Assembly: GCA_964524185.1 (NCBI GenBank)
Contig: CAZGCI010000012.1
Location: 1-58,471, forward strand
Origin: Thiohalocapsa sp964524185
GTDB taxonomy: Bacteria > Pseudomonadota > Gammaproteobacteria > Chromatiales > Chromatiaceae
Reading direction: 5' to 3'
Length of the DNA: 58,471 nucleotides
Positions 7,501 to 18,711 of the stretch are shown here, piece after piece. The notes beneath the pieces were generated by a model. It was given only the letters and a program-made list of their open reading frames with translations, searched no databases and was not told the origin of the DNA. The position numbers and the translations under genes were made by a program. How positions within the stretch are numbered: the first letter of the stretch is position 1; each line of letters starts with the position of its first letter.

Positions 7501-8643
7501 TTGCACGAACAAGCCGTTCTGGTGTTGGAGGATGGCTCAATCTTCCGCGGCGTTTCCATCGGCGCCGCCGGCCAGCGTGTCGGCGAGGTGGTGTTCAACA
7601 CCGCCATGACCGGCTACCAGGAGATCCTCACCGATCCATCCTATAGCCGCCAGCTGGTCACGCTCACCTATCCCCACATCGGCAACACCGGCATCACCGA
7701 CGAGGATGAAGAGTCCGCACGCGTTCACGTGGCGGGTCTAGTGATCCGTGATCTACCCAGGCGCGCGAGCAACTGGCGCCGACAGCAGGATTTGTCGGGC
7801 TACCTGTGTGCTCAAGGTGTGCCCGGCATTGCCGATATCGACACACGCAGGCTCACCCGTATCCTGCGCGAGAAGGGCGCCCAGAGCGGCTGCTTGCAGG
7901 CGGGACAAGCGGTGGACGAGGCAGCGGCGCTGGCTGCAGCAAGGGCCTTTCCCGGTCTAGCCGGGATGGACCTTGCGCGGGAGGTGAGTACGGCCGCGCC
8001 CTACGAGTGGACCGCGGGCCTGTGGTCGCGACCGGACGGGCAGGGGCGGCCGCTGCCGGCGGATGATCCCTCGCTGCAGTTCAGCGTGGTTGCCTACGAC
8101 TTCGGCATCAAACGCAATATCCTGCGGATGCTCGCCGCTCGGGGCTGCCGCGTCACCGTGGTGCCGGCGCAAACTCCGGCCGCGGCGGTGCTCGAGCGCC
8201 GCCCGGACGGCGTGTTCTTGAGTAACGGACCGGGCGATCCTGAGCCCTGTGACTACGCGGTCACGGCCATCCGCGAGCTGCTGGCGGCAGACATCCCGTT
8301 GTTCGGTATCTGCCTGGGCCATCAGTTGCTGGGCCTCGCCTGCGGCGCACGGACCGTCAAAATGAAGTTTGGCCACCATGGGGCCAACCACCCGGTGCAG
8401 GAGCTCGCGAGCGGCCGTGTGATGATCTCGAGCCAAAACCACGGCTTTGCCGTAGACGAGGCCACGCTGCCGGCGGATTTGATGGCCACCCATCGCTCCC
8501 TATTCGACGGCTCACTGCAGGGCATCCGACATCGCCAGCGGCCGGCCCTGAGCTTCCAGGGCCACCCGGAAGCGAGTCCTGGGCCGCACGATATGGCCCC
8601 ATTGTTTGACGAATTCGTCGCAACCATGGCCGCGCGCCGGTGA
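7501..8643 (+). CDS. carA: Carbamoyl-phosphate synthase small subunit CarA
   Basis: The glutamine amidotransferase subunit that delivers ammonia to CarB for arginine and pyrimidine synthesis. The N-terminal CarA domain (VVFNTAMTGYQEILTDPSY) is followed by a class I amidotransferase domain with the nucleophile C271 in GICLGHQ and the His/Glu pair in FQGHPEASPGP. The start is a TTG at 7501 with a strong GGAGG 6 bases upstream; no in-frame ATG gives a full-length N-terminus. At 380 residues it is of normal length. carB follows after 182 bases. Confidence 0.95.
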   Translation: MHEQAVLVLEDGSIFRGVSIGAAGQRVGEVVFNTAMTGYQEILTDPSYSRQLVTLTYPHIGNTGITDEDEESARVHVAGLVIRDLPRRASNWRRQQDLSGYLCAQGVPGIADIDTRRLTRILREKGAQSGCLQAGQAVDEAAALAAARAFPGLAGMDLAREVSTAAPYEWTAGLWSRPDGQGRPLPADDPSLQFSVVAYDFGIKRNILRMLAARGCRVTVVPAQTPAAAVLERRPDGVFLSNGPGDPEPCDYAVTAIRELLAADIPLFGICLGHQLLGLACGARTVKMKFGHHGANHPVQELASGRVMISSQNHGFAVDEATLPADLMATHRSLFDGSLQGIRHRQRPALSFQGHPEASPGPHDMAPLFDEFVATMAARR

Positions 8644-8825
8644 TGTGACCCGGCACGGCGGGCGTTGCGCGGTTCCGGCGGGAGCGGACGCGTGACGACG
8701 TGCGCAGACTCCTCTGCCGCCGGCGGTCTGCGTCGCCGGTGGCATCGATTCGACCAACAGGCTGTTGCCCGCCGTCGGCACCGACGCGGGTAACCACACC
8801 AGCGAACGGACAGACGACAGCGGCC

Positions 8826-12032
<3,207 letters not shown>

Positions 12033-12253
12033 GCCGGATGTCGGCGCTAGGCTAGCCGGGCATGAAAGACGGCGAGCTGCGCCGGGGCCGCTCGCAATGG
12101 TCAACAGCTAGCCTGCTGTTTCCCCTCGACTGGCCCCACGACCTCCCAGCCTGGGCACCGGCGTGATGACGCTGAGCCCGTCTAACCCAAAGACGCTACC
12201 ACAGCACGTTGCGCGCGCCAGGCCGCGTCGCGACGCAGAAGAGGATTTCACAG

Positions 12254-12730
12254 ATGAGTCAGGTCCCTCTGACCGCCAGAGGCGCTGAGCTATTGCGTGC
12301 CGAGCTCGAGAAGCTGAAACGGGTGGAGCGCCCGCGCGTCATTGAAGCCATTGCCGAGGCCCGTGCCCACGGCGACCTCAAGGAGAACGCCGAGTACCAC
12401 GCGGCGCGCGAGCAACAGGGCTTCATCGAAGGGCGTATCCAAGAGATCGAGAGCAAGCTCTCTCACGCGCAGATCATCGACGTGGCCCAGCTGCCACGGA
12501 CCGGCAAGGTGGTCTTCGGTGTGACCGTGGACGTGCTGGACATCGACAAGGATGAAGAGCACACCTACGTTATCGTCGGCGACGACGAGGCGGACATCAA
12601 ACAGGGCAAGATTAGCGTGAGCTCGCCCATCGCCCGAGGCCTCATCGGCAAGGCCGAGGGCGATGTGGCCATGGTCGACGCCCCCGGGGGCAAGCGTGAG
12701 TTCGAAGTGCTGGAGGTCCGCTACGAGTAA
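12254..12730 (+). CDS. greA: Transcription elongation factor GreA
   Basis: Rescues backtracked RNA polymerase by stimulating transcript cleavage. At 158 residues it equals the E. coli length. The N-terminal coiled coil carries the catalytic acidic tip in DLKENAEYHAAREQQ, and the C-terminal FKBP-like domain includes SSPIARGLIGK. ATG 12254 is preceded by AGAGGA 12 bases upstream. It follows carB at 221 bases; carAB-greA is a conserved neighbourhood in gammaproteobacteria. Confidence 0.95.
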   Translation: MSQVPLTARGAELLRAELEKLKRVERPRVIEAIAEARAHGDLKENAEYHAAREQQGFIEGRIQEIESKLSHAQIIDVAQLPRTGKVVFGVTVDVLDIDKDEEHTYVIVGDDEADIKQGKISVSSPIARGLIGKAEGDVAMVDAPGGKREFEVLEVRYE

Positions 12731-12788
12731 GCCGCCACGAGTCGCTTCGGCGCACTGCGCTCGCCGCGGCGGCCGACTGCGACGGCGC

Positions 12789-13109
12789 GTGCAGCCGTGC
12801 TTGGTGCTGTTGTGTCTGCTGACTGCTGCGCCGGCACAGGCCTTGCGCTGCGGTACGGATGTGGTCAACGAGGGTGACCGCACCTTCAAGCTGCTGCAGA
12901 CCTGCGGCGAGCCCACGTTGGTGGAGCAGGGCCGGCGCCGGGTGCCTTATCGCATCTATGACAACGTCCTGGGTCAATACGCCATGGCCTACGATGACGT
13001 GCCGGTCGAGATCTGGACCTATAATTTTGGTCCCCAGCGATTCATCCAGTACATCACCATCGAAGACGGCCGCATCAAGCACATCGAGAGCGGCGGTTAC
13101 GGCTATTGA
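12789..13109 (+). CDS. DUF2845-type secreted protein, 106 aa
   Basis: A GTG at 12789 gives a signal peptide (VQPCLVLLCLLTAAPAQA) followed by LRCGTDVVNEGDRTFKLLQTCGEP, the pattern of DUF2845 proteins, and ends in RIKHIESGGYGY. The two conserved Cys (about residues 21 and 37) probably form a disulfide in the periplasm. Function is unknown in the family. No good ribosome binding site precedes the GTG, so the exact start is uncertain. It ends 10 bases before the DUF900-type hydrolase gene, whose ribosome binding site overlaps this stop. Confidence 0.8.
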   Translation: MQPCLVLLCLLTAAPAQALRCGTDVVNEGDRTFKLLQTCGEPTLVEQGRRRVPYRIYDNVLGQYAMAYDDVPVEIWTYNFGPQRFIQYITIEDGRIKHIESGGYGY

Positions 13110-13119
13110 GGCCAACGCC

Positions 13120-14238
13120 ATGTACGTCGTCACCAACCGCGAAGTGCAGGAAACGAAGCCTGGGAAACCGGCGGATCTCAGCATTTTCGGCAAAAGGCCC
13201 AACCGCGCAGGGCCCAATGAGCTGCGCATCCTCCGCGTGGAGCGACGGGGTAACGACTGGATCGCCGAAACCCTCAAGGACGAGCTGCTGATTCGCGAAG
13301 CGCGTGCCCTCAGGGACCAATGGAACCTGGACATCGATCCCAGGGAGGTTCGCCACGCAAGCCTCCAAGTCGCCTGTGACCTGTATGAACAGACCCAAGC
13401 GACGGGACGGAACCTGGTCGTCTATGTACACGGATACAATAACGACATTCGCGACGTGGTGACCACCGCCGAGCAGATCGAGCGGGACCATGGCGTGATC
13501 TGCCTCGTGTTCAGTTGGCCGGCCAACGGCGGTGGCCTCATCAGCGGCACCGCCGCCTATCGGCGTGACAAGAAGGATGCCCGCGCATCGATGGATGCGC
13601 TGAACCGCTTCTTCGAGAAGATGCAGTTCTTCCACGAGAAGCTCACACAGGGCATGCGTGAGAGCTTGCGTGAGCAGGCGGCCGAGCGCCACCCGGACAA
13701 CCCGGAGCGCACCCAGGCGCTATACGCCAGGCTGTGCAGCGAGCGGTGTGCAACCAAGCTCAGTCTCGTCTGCCACAGCATGGGCAATTACGTGCTTAAG
13801 TACGCGTTGCGCCCCAGCATGGGGGACGCCCGGGCGCTCTTGTTCGATAACGTCTGCCTGGTGGCCGCAGACACCAACAACCCTGATCATGATGCTTGGG
13901 TGCATGCGCTCGACGTCCGCAACCGCTTGTATATCTTCATCAACGAGAACGACTTTGCGCTGAAGTGGTCGCGGCGTAAGCCCGGCGAGGAGCAGCAGCC
14001 GCGCCTCGGGCACTACATCAAGAACCTCGTCGCCCGAAACGCCTTCTACGTGGATGTCACCCACGCCGACGGTGTGGGCGAGTCGCATGGCTATTTCGTA
14101 GGCGACGTGCTGGCGTCTAACGCCCGGCTGAAACAGGTCTTCCGTGCTGCGTTAAACGGCGGTAGCCCCGAGTCCGCGCCGGACTCGGCGCTCGTCTTTG
14201 CGGCGGATCTCAACCTGTATCGGCTTGCGGGCGGCTGA
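13120..14238 (+). CDS. DUF900-type alpha/beta hydrolase, 372 aa
   Basis: The start is ATG 13120, with GAGG 8 bases upstream overlapping the previous stop. LVVYVHGYNNDIRD (around residue 104) is the oxyanion-side strand and HGYN motif, and LVCHSMGNYVLKYA carries the presumed nucleophile S220 in a C-H-S-M-G elbow, as in DUF900 hydrolases. The likely Asp and His partners lie in the C-terminal third (DTNNPDHDAW and ESHGYF). No signal peptide is seen, so a cytoplasmic enzyme is expected. The long charged helix at about residues 150-200 forms a lid-like insertion. Substrate unknown; carboxylesterase or lipase-like activity is an inference. Confidence 0.78.
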   Translation: MYVVTNREVQETKPGKPADLSIFGKRPNRAGPNELRILRVERRGNDWIAETLKDELLIREARALRDQWNLDIDPREVRHASLQVACDLYEQTQATGRNLVVYVHGYNNDIRDVVTTAEQIERDHGVICLVFSWPANGGGLISGTAAYRRDKKDARASMDALNRFFEKMQFFHEKLTQGMRESLREQAAERHPDNPERTQALYARLCSERCATKLSLVCHSMGNYVLKYALRPSMGDARALLFDNVCLVAADTNNPDHDAWVHALDVRNRLYIFINENDFALKWSRRKPGEEQQPRLGHYIKNLVARNAFYVDVTHADGVGESHGYFVGDVLASNARLKQVFRAALNGGSPESAPDSALVFAADLNLYRLAGG

Positions 14239-14286
14239 GCACAGCCGTCCGCAAGCGCTCTTGTCAGACCCTAACGCGACCGAGTC

Positions 14287-15207
14287 ATGAAGGCCTTGGT
14301 CGACCTGGACCAGCTCCTCGCGGATGGCGCAATCAGCGCCGATCAACATACGCAGCTGCGCCGCCATGCCATGCAGGAGACGGCCGGCTTGGCCTATGCC
14401 TTGTTGGCGGGGCTCGGTGTCGTTGCTGTCGCCGGCGCGGCCATTGCCCTGGTGCCGGCGCCCACCACGGCGATGCTCATCGGGCTCGCGGTGGCCGCAC
14501 TTGGCCTGGCCTTGGTCTTTTTTGGTGCGCACCGATGGCAGCTGTTGGCGACGCTCTGGGTCATCATCGGCAGTCTGCTGACCACGGGGGGTCTGGTGCT
14601 GGCGGCAGAGGGCGCCGCCGCGGCCTACGTGGCTGCTGCGCTCATCCTTGCGGTCCCCGGCATACTGGTGCGAAGCCACCTGTTGGTGGTGCTGGCGGTG
14701 TTGGCATTGGCCTCGGCACTCGGTGCACGTGCGGGGTATTTCGCTGCAACCTATCTGCTTGGCATCGATGCGCCTGCGCTCACGGTGCTGGCCTTCGCGC
14801 TCTTTGCCCTGCTCGCGTTCTTGCTGCATCTGCGCCTGCCGACGCGGCTGGCCGGCCTTGCGCTCAGCGCCGCGCGAACTGGGGTATTGTTGGTCAACCT
14901 CGGTTTCTGGGTGGGCTCGCTGTTCGGTGACCGTTTGGTAGTGAGTGCCCGCGAACTGTCAGTCGATCCCGCCGTGTTCGCAATCACCTGGGCGGTGGCG
15001 CTGGTGGCGGCTGGGCTTTGGGGTTTGCGTGCCGGCCGTCGCTGGGTTGTCAATCTCTGTGCCGTGTTCGGTGCCATCCATTTCCTGACGCAATGGTTCG
15101 AGCGCTTGGGTGCGGCGCCCTGGTCGGTGCTGATGGCTGGGTTGCTCATTCTGGGCTTCGCCTTGGCTCTGCGGGCCTTGAATAGCCTCTCCGAGCCCAC
15201 GGCCTGA
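14287..15207 (+). CDS. DUF2157-type multi-pass membrane protein, 306 aa
   Basis: A short soluble N-terminus (residues 1-32, including LLADGAISADQHTQL, typical of DUF2157) is followed by about eight to nine hydrophobic segments to the C-terminus. There are very few charged residues and no catalytic motif. The length is at the short end for DUF2157 proteins. It lies 48 bases after the hydrolase gene, on the same strand, so the greA to DUF2157 block could be one transcript. Function unknown. Confidence 0.75.
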   Translation: MKALVDLDQLLADGAISADQHTQLRRHAMQETAGLAYALLAGLGVVAVAGAAIALVPAPTTAMLIGLAVAALGLALVFFGAHRWQLLATLWVIIGSLLTTGGLVLAAEGAAAAYVAAALILAVPGILVRSHLLVVLAVLALASALGARAGYFAATYLLGIDAPALTVLAFALFALLAFLLHLRLPTRLAGLALSAARTGVLLVNLGFWVGSLFGDRLVVSARELSVDPAVFAITWAVALVAAGLWGLRAGRRWVVNLCAVFGAIHFLTQWFERLGAAPWSVLMAGLLILGFALALRALNSLSEPTA

Positions 15208-15373
15208 GGAGGCGTGAAGCGCTCCACCAGCCGCGGTGGATGCCCTAGCGCATGCGCCGGCGGACAGGTGTTATCTGCAGTCTCTGCGCCGTTCGGGGTC
15301 GGCAATGCGGGCGCCGCATGCGCTCCATCGCGTATCATTGCGGATTGCTTTCGCACCCACGGAGACGCGCATT

Positions 15374-15946
15374 ATGGCGAGCTACAAGACCAACGAATTC
15401 AAGGGCGGACTCAAAATCATGCTGGACGGCGATCCATACACGATCGTGGAGAACGAGTTCGTCAAACCCGGCAAAGGCCAGGCCTTCAGCCGCGTCAAGG
15501 TCCGCAATCTGAAGACCGGACGGGTGGTGGAGAAGACCTTCAAGTCCGGTGACTCGGTGGAGGCGGCAGATGTACACGAAACGGATCTGCAGTACCTCTA
15601 TAGCGACGGCGAGATATGGCACTTCATGGATACGGAGACCTTCGAGCAGCTTGGTGCCGACGCCGCCGCCGTTGGTGAGGCGGCCAAGTGGCTCAAGGAA
15701 CAGCACATGTGCAGGGTGACGCTCTATAACGGTGCACCCCTGTCCGTCGAGCCGCCGAACTTCGTGATCCTGACCATCACCGAAACCGACCCAGGTTTAC
15801 GCGGTGACACGGCCACCGGGGGCACCAAGCCCGCTGTCCTAGAGACGGGCGCAGTGGTCAACGTGCCGCTGTTCCTGGAACAGGGTGAAACCATCCGCGT
15901 GGATACCCGCAGCGGTGAATATCTCTCCCGCGCCAAGGAGGAGTGA
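15374..15946 (+). CDS. efp: Elongation factor P
   Basis: Relieves ribosome stalling at polyproline. At 190 residues with three beta-barrel domains it is of standard size. The tip loop VKPGKGQAF carries K34, the residue lysylated by EpmA in systems of this type. The start ATG 15374 gives the conserved MASYKTNEFKGGLK N-terminus with GGAG 11 bases upstream. Its stop overlaps the epmA start in GTGA, so substrate and modifier are translated together. Confidence 0.96.
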   Translation: MASYKTNEFKGGLKIMLDGDPYTIVENEFVKPGKGQAFSRVKVRNLKTGRVVEKTFKSGDSVEAADVHETDLQYLYSDGEIWHFMDTETFEQLGADAAAVGEAAKWLKEQHMCRVTLYNGAPLSVEPPNFVILTITETDPGLRGDTATGGTKPAVLETGAVVNVPLFLEQGETIRVDTRSGEYLSRAKEE

Positions 15947-16920
15947 GCACCAGCCACTGGCGTCCGCGGGCCGACCTCCAGGGACTGCATGCCCGAGCAC
16001 GGCTGCTGTCCGACCTGCGGGCCTTCTTCGCGGAGCGCGGCGTGTTGGAGGTGGAGACGCCCATTCTCGGCAGCGCCGCCAATCCGGACCCTGCCATAGC
16101 GCCCCTGCACCTGGACGCAGACCTCACGGGGGCCGGCTCGCGGCGCTGGTATCTCCAGACCTCGCCAGAGTTCCCCATGAAACGCCTGCTCGCCGCCGGC
16201 AGCGGGCCCATCTACCAGGTCTGCAAGGTCTTCCGCGCCGATGAGCGCGGCCGCCGCCATCACCCCGAGTTCACGCTCTTGGAGTGGTACCGCCCCGGTT
16301 TTTCCCTCGAGGCGCTGATGGACGAGGTCGGCGCGCTGGTGCGGCGGCTCCTCGGGCGTCCCGACCTTGCGGCGAAGCACATCCGCTATCGCGACCTCTT
16401 TCGAGGCCGCCTGGGTATCGATCCATGGACAGCGACCGTGCCGGTGCTGCAGGCCGCGGCGCAAGCCCGCCAAATCGTCGGTGCCGACGCCCTGGCGCTC
16501 GAGGCCGATGGCTGGCTGGATCTACTGCTGTCGCACTGCCTCGAGCCGGACCTCGGGCGCGATGTACTGAGCTTTGTCCATGATTACCCGCCGAGCCAGG
16601 CGGCACTGGCCCGCATCGAGCCCGGCGAGCCACCAACGGCGCGGCGCTTCGAGCTCTATCTCGCGGGCATGGAGCTGGCGAACGGCTTCGATGAGCTCCA
16701 GGATGCCGCGGAGCAACGCCGGCGTTTCGCCCGAGACATCGATGCGCGCACCAGCCTGGAGCAGCCGGTGCAGCCGGTGGACGAGCACCTGCTCGGCGCC
16801 CTGGATGCTGGCTTGCCGGCGTGCGCCGGCGTCGCCCTGGGTCTAGATCGGGTCTTGATGTGCGCCGTTGGGGCAGAGCACCTCGACGATGTGCTGGCGT
16901 TTCCTGTAGAGCGGGCATAA
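15943..16920 (+). CDS. epmA: EpmA (GenX/PoxA), EF-P beta-lysylation ligase
   Basis: A class II lysyl-tRNA synthetase paralogue without the anticodon-binding domain. Motifs are ERGVLEVETP (motif 1 region), QTSPEFPMKRLLAAG and CKVFRADERGRRHHPEFTLL (motif 2), and the C-terminal GVALGLDRVLM (motif 3). At 325 residues it matches the family. It attaches beta-lysine to K34 of EF-P; the aminomutase EpmB is not in this window. The start is GTG 15943, overlapping the efp stop; AAGGAGG ends only about one base before it, which is a tight spacing. Confidence 0.94.
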   Translation: MSTSHWRPRADLQGLHARARLLSDLRAFFAERGVLEVETPILGSAANPDPAIAPLHLDADLTGAGSRRWYLQTSPEFPMKRLLAAGSGPIYQVCKVFRADERGRRHHPEFTLLEWYRPGFSLEALMDEVGALVRRLLGRPDLAAKHIRYRDLFRGRLGIDPWTATVPVLQAAAQARQIVGADALALEADGWLDLLLSHCLEPDLGRDVLSFVHDYPPSQAALARIEPGEPPTARRFELYLAGMELANGFDELQDAAEQRRRFARDIDARTSLEQPVQPVDEHLLGALDAGLPACAGVALGLDRVLMCAVGAEHLDDVLAFPVERA

Positions 16921-16931
16921 GCGCGCCCCGC

Positions 16932-16953
16932 GCCGGGCCGGGCCGGGCCGGGC
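16932..16953 (+). repeat. Four-fold GCCGG short tandem repeat
   Basis: Four consecutive 5-base units of GCCGG(G) lie directly after the epmA stop and before the urt control region. This is a simple-sequence tract prone to slippage. No function is evident. Confidence 0.6.
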
Positions 16954-17006
16954 AGGTTGCGCCAAGTCGGCGCCCATGTCTGAGCTGCACCATGGTCAAC
17001 GGACTC

Positions 17007-17043
17007 GGCCCGCCTTGGTGCGGCCAGCGCACCGCAATGGTGC
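17007..17043 (+). promoter_or_regulatory. Predicted tandem NtrC sites upstream of urtA
   Basis: GCACC-GCAAT-GGTGC at 17029-17043 matches the NtrC consensus (GCACC, 5 bases, GGTGC) exactly, and the symmetry extends to GCGCACC/GGTGCGC. A weaker site, GGCCC-GCCTT-GGTGC (17007-17021), lies exactly 22 bases upstream, two helical turns away, as expected for cooperative NtrC dimers. The pair sits about 75-110 bases ahead of the sigma-54 promoter. The consensus and arrangement are established knowledge; binding here is predicted. Confidence 0.75.
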
Positions 17044-17118
17044 GCCTGGACGCCTGGGTGGCTGTCGGTTCTTGGCAATCCTGATGTCCGAGCCCTGCGG
17101 GTGAAGCACTTGCGCACT

Positions 17119-17134
17119 TGGCGCGCAGCTTGCT
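17119..17134 (+). promoter_or_regulatory. Predicted sigma-54 (RpoN) promoter of urtABCDE
   Basis: TGGCGCGCAGCTTGCT matches the consensus TGGCACG-N4-TTGCT with one change, and keeps the GG and GC doublets at the proper spacing. Transcription would start near 17145, giving a leader of about 58 bases to urtA. With the NtrC sites upstream it predicts induction when nitrogen is scarce. Confidence 0.75.
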
Positions 17135-17202
17135 TTGCTTGCCGCGCGACGGCAGCACCATTGCCGCGGCATGCGTTTCAACCGACTCGGAGCAACACAC
17201 CT

Positions 17203-18558
17203 ATGCGGACGACAGCCCACGGCGCACCCCTGCTAAAGACCCTCGCCCTCAAGACCGTCGCCTGGTCCGGGATCCTGGCGTTAACCCTGGGCGGGGCACC
17301 GCTGCTGGCGGAGGAAGAGGCCGCTGCGGCGCCCGCGAGCGATGAGACCATCAAGGTCGGCGTGCTGCACTCGCTGTCGGGCACCATGGCCATCAGCGAG
17401 ACCACACTGAAGGACACCATGCTCATGCTGATTGAGCAGCAGAACGAGAAGGGCGGGCTGCTCGGCAGGCAGCTCGAGGCCGTCGTCGTGGATCCCGCCT
17501 CCGACTGGCCCCTGTTTGCCGAGAAGGCGCGTGAGCTGTTGGATCAGGAGAAGGTCGACGCGGTCTTCGGCTGCTGGACTTCCGTGTCGCGCAAGTCCGT
17601 GCTGCCGGTTTTCGAGGAGCTGAATGGGCTCCTGTTCTACCCGGTGCAGTACGAGGGCGAAGAATCCTCCCGCAACGTCTTCTACACCGGCGCTGCGCCG
17701 AATCAACAGGCGATCCCTGCCGTCGATTACCTGAAGGATGAGTTCGGCGTCGAGCGTTGGGTGCTCGCCGGCACGGACTATGTCTACCCGCGCACGACGA
17801 ACAGGATCCTCGAGGCCTATCTCCAGCAGAACGGCGTCGCGGAAGAGGACATCATGATCAACTACACGCCCTTCGGTCATTCCGATTGGCAGTCCATCGT
17901 CGCAGACATCAAGAAGTTTGGGTCTGAGGGCAAAAAGACCGCGGTTGTCTCCACGATCAATGGGGACGCCAACGTGCCCTTCTACAAAGAGCTCGGCAAC
18001 CAGGGCATCTCCGCCGAAGACATTCCCGTCGTCGCCTTCTCGGTGGGTGAAGAAGAGCTCTCCGGGATCGACACGAAGCCCTTGGTGGGGCACCTCGCGG
18101 CCTGGAACTACTTCATGAGCGTCGATACCAAGGAAAACGACGCCTTCATCGAGACCTGGCAAGACTTCATCAAGAGCGATAAACGGGTCACCAACGATCC
18201 GATGGAGGCGCACAAGATCGGCTTCGACCTCTGGGTGAAGGCGGTTGAGAAGGCCGGTTCCACGGATCCGGACGCGGTGATCGATGCCATTGTCGGTCTT
18301 GAGACCGGCAATCTCACCGGCGGCACCGCCAAGATGCTGCCTAATCACCACATCACGAAACCGGTGCTCATTGGCGAGATCCAGGAAGACGGGCAGTTCG
18401 CCGTCGTCTGGCAGACGGATGAAGAAGTCCCCGGCGATGCCTGGTCTGACTATCTGCCAGGCTCCAAAGACCTCATCGCCGACTGGACTGATCCCATCAA
18501 CTGCGGCAACTACAACACCAAGACCGAGACCTGCCTGGGCGCCACCGCCGCGGAGTAG
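17203..18558 (+). CDS. urtA: UrtA, urea ABC transporter substrate-binding protein
   Basis: Periplasmic receptor of the high-affinity urea importer (branched-chain amino acid family). The start is ATG 17203 with GGAG about 10 bases upstream, followed by an N-terminal membrane-targeting segment (TVAWSGILALTLGGAPLLA). The mature part opens with IKVGVLHSLSGTMAISETTLKD, and FGCWTSVSRKSVLPV and YPVQYEGEESS are typical of UrtA. The C-terminal Cys pair in NCGNYNTKTETCLG is also typical. At 451 residues it is slightly longer than usual because of its leader. First gene of the urt operon. Confidence 0.95.
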   Translation: MRTTAHGAPLLKTLALKTVAWSGILALTLGGAPLLAEEEAAAAPASDETIKVGVLHSLSGTMAISETTLKDTMLMLIEQQNEKGGLLGRQLEAVVVDPASDWPLFAEKARELLDQEKVDAVFGCWTSVSRKSVLPVFEELNGLLFYPVQYEGEESSRNVFYTGAAPNQQAIPAVDYLKDEFGVERWVLAGTDYVYPRTTNRILEAYLQQNGVAEEDIMINYTPFGHSDWQSIVADIKKFGSEGKKTAVVSTINGDANVPFYKELGNQGISAEDIPVVAFSVGEEELSGIDTKPLVGHLAAWNYFMSVDTKENDAFIETWQDFIKSDKRVTNDPMEAHKIGFDLWVKAVEKAGSTDPDAVIDAIVGLETGNLTGGTAKMLPNHHITKPVLIGEIQEDGQFAVVWQTDEEVPGDAWSDYLPGSKDLIADWTDPINCGNYNTKTETCLGATAAE

Positions 18559-18711
18559 GCCTCTCGCTCTCGTGCCTGCGCAGCGCGCCACCGTCCGGCA
18601 GCGCGCCGCGTGTGGCGCGGCAGCTTTCCCTTGGGCGAGCCCGAGTCGGCTTGTCCCGACCCCGACCCGAGCGCATTGCCTCGCACCCGCCAGCTTGAGA
18701 TCAAACCCCCG

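Noticed and set aside
17119..17134. The sigma-54 match as a chance hit
   Set aside because: Retained as real because the spacing is exact, it lies at the right distance from urtA, and two NtrC-type sites are correctly placed upstream.
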